Shown: positions 60,918-64,000 of the stretch, one piece after another
How the letters are laid out: the number at the start of each line of letters is the position of its first letter
Numbering within the stretch: position 1 is the stretch's first letter
The notes under the pieces: model-generated
What the model saw: only the letters and a program-made list of their open reading frames with translations
Database searches by the model: none
Told to the model about the DNA's origin: nothing
Made by a program: the position numbers and the translations under genes
Assembly (NCBI GenBank): GCA_963696325.1
Contig: CAVOJV010000001.1
Span: 62,001-126,000 of the forward strand
Direction of reading: 5' to 3'
Length of the DNA: 64,000 nucleotides
DNA from: CAVOJV01 sp963696325
GTDB lineage: Bacteria; Pseudomonadota; Gammaproteobacteria; Competibacterales; Competibacteraceae

Positions 60918-62486
60918 GTGACCAAAGTGGAGCTATTTGAGCTGATCAGACGCGACTATTACGTCGGGGGCCACGGCATCCGACACCTTGCTCGGCTGCG
61001 GCAAGTGCATCGGCGGACGGTGCGGCAAGCGCTGGCAGCGGCACTCCCTCCGCGGCGGAAGGCGCCGGTGCGAGAACCCTGGGTGTTAACGCGGGCCTTG
61101 CGGCAGGTCATTGATGGCTGGCTGGCCGCGGATCGGGAGGCGCCGCCCAAGCAGCGGCATACCGGGACCCGGGTTTATCAGCGGTTAGTCCGGGAGCACG
61201 GCTACCCGGGAGCGGCAGTGACCGTGCGGATGTACGTGAGCCAGCAACGACGCGGGTTGGGTCCGCCGGCAGAAGCCTTTGTACCGCAAAGCTATGGGCC
61301 GGGTGAGGAGGCGCAGGTGGATTGGTATGAGGCGGCGGTGGATTTCCCCGAGGGGCGGCGAACCGTGCAGTTTTTTGTCATGCGCGCCTGCTTCAGTGGC
61401 CGGGAGTTTCATCGGGCCTGTTGGTGCCAGACCCAGCAAGCCTTCCTGGAAGCGCACGTCGCGGCCTTCGCAGACTTTGGCGGGGTTTTTGCCCGGCTCC
61501 GGTATGACAACCTGGGGTTGGCGGTGAAAAAGGTGCTGCGCGGGCGGCGCCGGGAGGAGACAGACCGGTTCATCGCCCTGCGTTCCCATTACTTGTTTGC
61601 GGCCGACTTCTGCCAACCGGGCTTGGCCGGCGCCCATGAAAAAGGCGGGGTGGAGGGGACGGTGGGCCGGTTCCGGCGGAATCACCTGGTCCCGGTCCCG
61701 GTCATGGCGGACTTGGCGGCGTTAAATAGCTATCTCCACCGGGCCTGCGAAGCCGACGGGGGGAGGCAGATCACGGGCCGGGACCGTTCGGTCGCGATGG
61801 ACTGGACGCAAGCGCAAGGGGTGTTGCGGCCATTACCGGCGACGCCGTTTGCCACGGCGGAGGTGCTGACCTGTCGGGTGGACAGCAGTAGCCGCGTCCG
61901 CGTCCGCACCAACCACTACTCGGTGCCGGTGGCGTTGGTAGGCCAGCCGGTGGAGGTACAGCTGCATGCCCAGCACTGGGAGGTGCTACACAAGGGGCGG
62001 AGCGTGGCCACCCATGAACGACTGCCAGGCCGGTTTGGGGAGCACTGGGTGCTGGATCACTACTGGGAGCGGTTGCAGGTCAAGCCGGGTGCCCTGGCGA
62101 ACGCCCGCGCCCTGCGCCAAGCCCGCGAGACCGGTCAGTGGCCCCCCGTGTATGACCGCTTGTTCGGGGTGTTGAAACAGCGCTATGGGGACACCGAGGG
62201 GACTCGGCAGCTGCTCCAGGTGCTTCTGCTGCATCGCGACAACGACTCGGCGGCAGTGCATCAGGCCGTCACGCAGGCGGTAGCCCTGGGTTGCTGCGAC
62301 GCCGGGGCGATTGCGGTCCTGGTGCGTCAGCAGGGAGCCTGTCCCGCCCCGCCAGCGGTGGTTGGGGAATTGGGAGCCCTCGCCCGCTACGGTCAGACCC
62401 GTCCGGAGAGTCTGCACCTCTATGATGGCCTGCGGCCGAGTCAAGCGGTGGAGGTGACCCATGGCGGCCCCAGCGCTAGGGCTTAA
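60918..62486 (+). CDS. istA: IS21 family transposase IstA
   Basis: A 522-residue DDE transposase. An N-terminal helix-turn-helix (HGIRHLARLRQVHRRTVRQAL) precedes the catalytic core: first Asp in EAQVDWYEA, second in LRYDNLGLA, Glu in HEKGGVEGTVG. A C-terminal beta-barrel/DNA-binding part follows (RVRVRTNHYSVPVAL). The start is a GTG at 60918 after GAGAG; istB overlaps its end by 26 bases. Confidence 0.95.
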   Translation: MTKVELFELIRRDYYVGGHGIRHLARLRQVHRRTVRQALAAALPPRRKAPVREPWVLTRALRQVIDGWLAADREAPPKQRHTGTRVYQRLVREHGYPGAAVTVRMYVSQQRRGLGPPAEAFVPQSYGPGEEAQVDWYEAAVDFPEGRRTVQFFVMRACFSGREFHRACWCQTQQAFLEAHVAAFADFGGVFARLRYDNLGLAVKKVLRGRRREETDRFIALRSHYLFAADFCQPGLAGAHEKGGVEGTVGRFRRNHLVPVPVMADLAALNSYLHRACEADGGRQITGRDRSVAMDWTQAQGVLRPLPATPFATAEVLTCRVDSSSRVRVRTNHYSVPVALVGQPVEVQLHAQHWEVLHKGRSVATHERLPGRFGEHWVLDHYWERLQVKPGALANARALRQARETGQWPPVYDRLFGVLKQRYGDTEGTRQLLQVLLLHRDNDSAAVHQAVTQAVALGCCDAGAIAVLVRQQGACPAPPAVVGELGALARYGQTRPESLHLYDGLRPSQAVEVTHGGPSARA

Positions 62487-63231
62487 AGCCCTGTGTCAGA
62501 CCCTCAAGCTGCCCACGGTAGCCCGCGAGGCGGAACGCTTAGCGGAAGCCGCCCACCGGCAAGGGCAGGGACCGCTGCCCTACCTCCAGCAGGTACTGGA
62601 ACTGGAAGTCGCCGAGCGGGCAGCCCATCGAGCGGCCCGGCGACTCAAGGAAGCCGGGTTCCCGTTGCCCAAGACCCTGGCCAGCTTCGACTTCCGGCGT
62701 GCCCCGGCGCTCCCGGAAGTGCAGATCCGGCAGTTGGCCGAGGGCGACTACATCGACCGGGCTGAAACCGTGATCCTGATGGGGGAACCGGGTACGGGCA
62801 AGACACACTTGGCGACCGCCCTGGGGGTAGCGGCGGCCAACCAGGGGCGGGCGGTACGCTTTGCCAGTGCCGGGCGACTGGTCAATGAACTGGTTGAAGC
62901 CAAGGATGCCCGCGAGTTAGGGCGGCTCGTGGGCCGCTACAGTCGGCTGGATTTACTCGTCCTCGATGAACTGGGTTACCTGCCGCTCAGCAAGGCCGAT
63001 GCCGAACTGCTGTTTCAGGTGCTCAGCGAGCGCCATGAACGGCGGGCCTTGGTGTTGACCACTAATCTGCCCTTCGGGGAGTGGACCGCGGTCTTCCCGG
63101 ATCCCCGCCTCTGTCGGGCCGTGATTGATCGACTCACCCACCGGGCGCACCTCATCGAAACCGGCATGCAGTCCATCCGCCTTCAGGAGGCCCTGCGTCG
63201 CCATCCGTCAACCGCACCACCGGAGGGCTAA
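62461..63231 (+). CDS. istB: IS21 family helper ATPase IstB
   Basis: A 256-residue AAA+ DnaC/DnaA-like protein that assembles target DNA for IstA. Walker A GEPGTGKTHLATALG, LDLLVLDELGYLPLS and LVLTTNLPFGEW are visible. It is intact and overlaps istA by 26 bases, the usual coupling. It ends 57 bases before the right subterminal repeats. Confidence 0.95.
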   Translation: MAAPALGLKALCQTLKLPTVAREAERLAEAAHRQGQGPLPYLQQVLELEVAERAAHRAARRLKEAGFPLPKTLASFDFRRAPALPEVQIRQLAEGDYIDRAETVILMGEPGTGKTHLATALGVAAANQGRAVRFASAGRLVNELVEAKDARELGRLVGRYSRLDLLVLDELGYLPLSKADAELLFQVLSERHERRALVLTTNLPFGEWTAVFPDPRLCRAVIDRLTHRAHLIETGMQSIRLQEALRRHPSTAPPEG

Positions 63232-63387
63232 AAGACTACCACCACAACCGGCTCTCTCTGGGGAGAGAGCCTCCATGAACAGCAACGTGGTGGGGCCAAA
63301 TCAGATTATCAAAGTGGGGCCAATGCAAGTTGACAAACTCAAGTTGCGTGAGCAACTGGCAACCTGAGGCGGATTTCCCCCTCGGGG

Positions 63388-63401
63388 ACTCCACATAACC
63401 A
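63388..63401. repeat. Right terminal inverted repeat of IS21-type element
   Basis: ACTCCACATAACCA, inverted copy of 60775-60788. It starts seven bases before the tyrosine recombinase stop region and is preceded by GTGGGGCC subterminal repeats. Confidence 0.8.
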
Positions 63402-63408
63402 GGTCATG

Positions 63409-64000
63409 TCATAAGCGCCTGAGCCATCCGATCACGTCGGCCTCGGCGCTGACCGTGCCGCCAGCGAGCGGCGGAGCCAGTACGTCGGGAAATACCTGGG
63501 CCAGTGCTTGGCGCTTCAGATCCAGATCGGCTCGCGTGTAGTTCATGGTCGTGTTCAGGGTAGCATGGCCCAGCCATTGGCTGATCGTCGCGAAGTCGAC
63601 GCCCGCCTTGAGCAGGTAAATCGCCGTGGTATGCCGCAGGGAATGGGGATGGATCCGCTTCTCTTGTAAGGTACTCGCCGTGGCGCTACTGGCCGTGACG
63701 TACTTGTGCAACAAGTAGCGGACGCCAAAGCGCGTGAGCTTGCCGCCGTGGCGGTTCACGAACAGGGGCGCATCGGTTGCCTCTTCGCGTGGGGTTTGCG
63801 GCGAGAGTGCTCGCAAGCGAGCGGCGGTCGCTGCCCAGATTGGGCACAGTCGCACTGTGCCGCCTTTGCCGTGGAGTCGGACTTGATACGGCGGCTCGGC
63901 GCGTACATCACAGTGTTTGAGATCGAGGATTTCCTGAACCCGGGCGCCGGTATTGAGCATCAGGGCGAACAATGCGTAATCGCGCCGTCCTGTCGCCGTG
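63409..64000 (-). CDS. Tyrosine recombinase/integrase, 5' end cut by window edge
   Basis: At least 196 residues of the catalytic domain. The open frame continues through the window edge (GRRDYALFALMLNTGARVQEILDL), so the N-terminal half is outside. The catalytic set is complete: Arg in TGARVQEI, HSLRHTTAIYLL (HxxR), His in WLGHATLNTT and the nucleophile Tyr in MNYTRADL. Such integrases often precede IS91-type transposases in the same orientation, and here the IS91 remnant lies downstream, beyond the IS21 insertions. It ends seven bases from the IS21 right repeat and appears intact at its 3' end. Confidence 0.92.
   Translation of the reverse strand, partial: TATGRRDYALFALMLNTGARVQEILDLKHCDVRAEPPYQVRLHGKGGTVRLCPIWAATAARLRALSPQTPREEATDAPLFVNRHGGKLTRFGVRYLLHKYVTASSATASTLQEKRIHPHSLRHTTAIYLLKAGVDFATISQWLGHATLNTTMNYTRADLDLKRQALAQVFPDVLAPPLAGGTVSAEADVIGWLRRL

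Larger units (their letters stand above)
60775..63401 (+). mobile_element. Complete IS21-family insertion sequence
   Basis: About 2.63 kb carrying istA and istB in the standard order. Ends TGGTTATGTGGAGT at 60775-60788 and ACTCCACATAACCA at 63388-63401 are perfect 14-bp inverted repeats; the conventional TG..CA ends would be at 60781 and 63395. Additional internal copies of GTGGGGCC/GGCCCCAC (60814, 60848; 63290, 63315) form multiple transposase-binding repeats, as in IS21. No convincing target-site duplication is visible outside either choice of boundary. Confidence 0.85.

Noticed and set aside
1..64000. CRISPR array, restriction-modification or toxin-antitoxin system
   Set aside because: No regularly spaced repeats; the PIN-PhoH protein lacks an adjacent small antitoxin, and no methyltransferase/nuclease pair is present.

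Overview
The window looks like a gammaproteobacterial chromosome, GC-rich in the coding parts. The evidence is gene order. A mutL-miaA-hfq-hflX-hflK-hflC-(DUF2065)-hisZ-purA block, rnr-rlmB and rpsF-rpsR-DUF2232-rplI-dnaB-alr-radA are all present and co-oriented. BamC-dapA with a neighbouring gcvR, and an intact prkA-yeaH-spoVR trio, also fit. Acetate uptake (actP), a propionate CoA-transferase-like enzyme, glucokinase, phosphoglucomutase and class II aldolase, plus a group II intron, would suit a glycogen/acetate-cycling lineage such as the Competibacteraceae. That placement is inference and was not tested against any database.

Layout. 0-5 kb: SirB1-like protein, a class II aldolase-fold protein, rubredoxin, thiE-hemL, dsbB, mtgA. 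5-14 kb: envelope genes. These are opgG, a 202-residue ORF and opgH (osmoregulated periplasmic glucan), then an AcvB/VirJ-type hydrolase divergent from an MprF-type aminoacyl-phosphatidylglycerol synthase. 14-24 kb: pgm-glk, the DUF485-actP symporter pair with a terminator and a cNMP/CBS/DUF294 regulator, DUF1223, a DUF938 methyltransferase-like protein, fba. 24-48 kb: the housekeeping superblock read almost entirely on the minus strand, interrupted by the plus-strand CoA-transferase gene and tRNA-Leu(CAG). 48-57.5 kb: a PIN-PhoH ATPase, a PerM-type permease, a YajG-like lipoprotein, prkA-yeaH-spoVR and mepA.

57.5-64 kb is a mobile-element pile-up. A group II intron with its reverse transcriptase follows mepA. 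After it come a decayed IS91-type transposase, a truncated IS21-type relic whose inner end is a 32-bp perfect palindrome, a complete IS21-type element (istA-istB), and a tyrosine recombinase cut by the window edge. The recombinase and the IS91-type transposase share orientation and are probably parts of one older element split by IS21 insertions.

An unexpected feature is four independent single-base reading-frame breaks in otherwise good genes (hemL, glk, hisZ, a yajG-like lipoprotein). HemL is normally essential where the C5 tetrapyrrole pathway is used, so sequencing or assembly error is at least as likely as real decay. I found no CRISPR array and no clearly new defence or biosynthetic system. 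The most unusual items are the ORF between opgG and opgH, the structured hfq leader, and the nested mobile elements with the palindrome.
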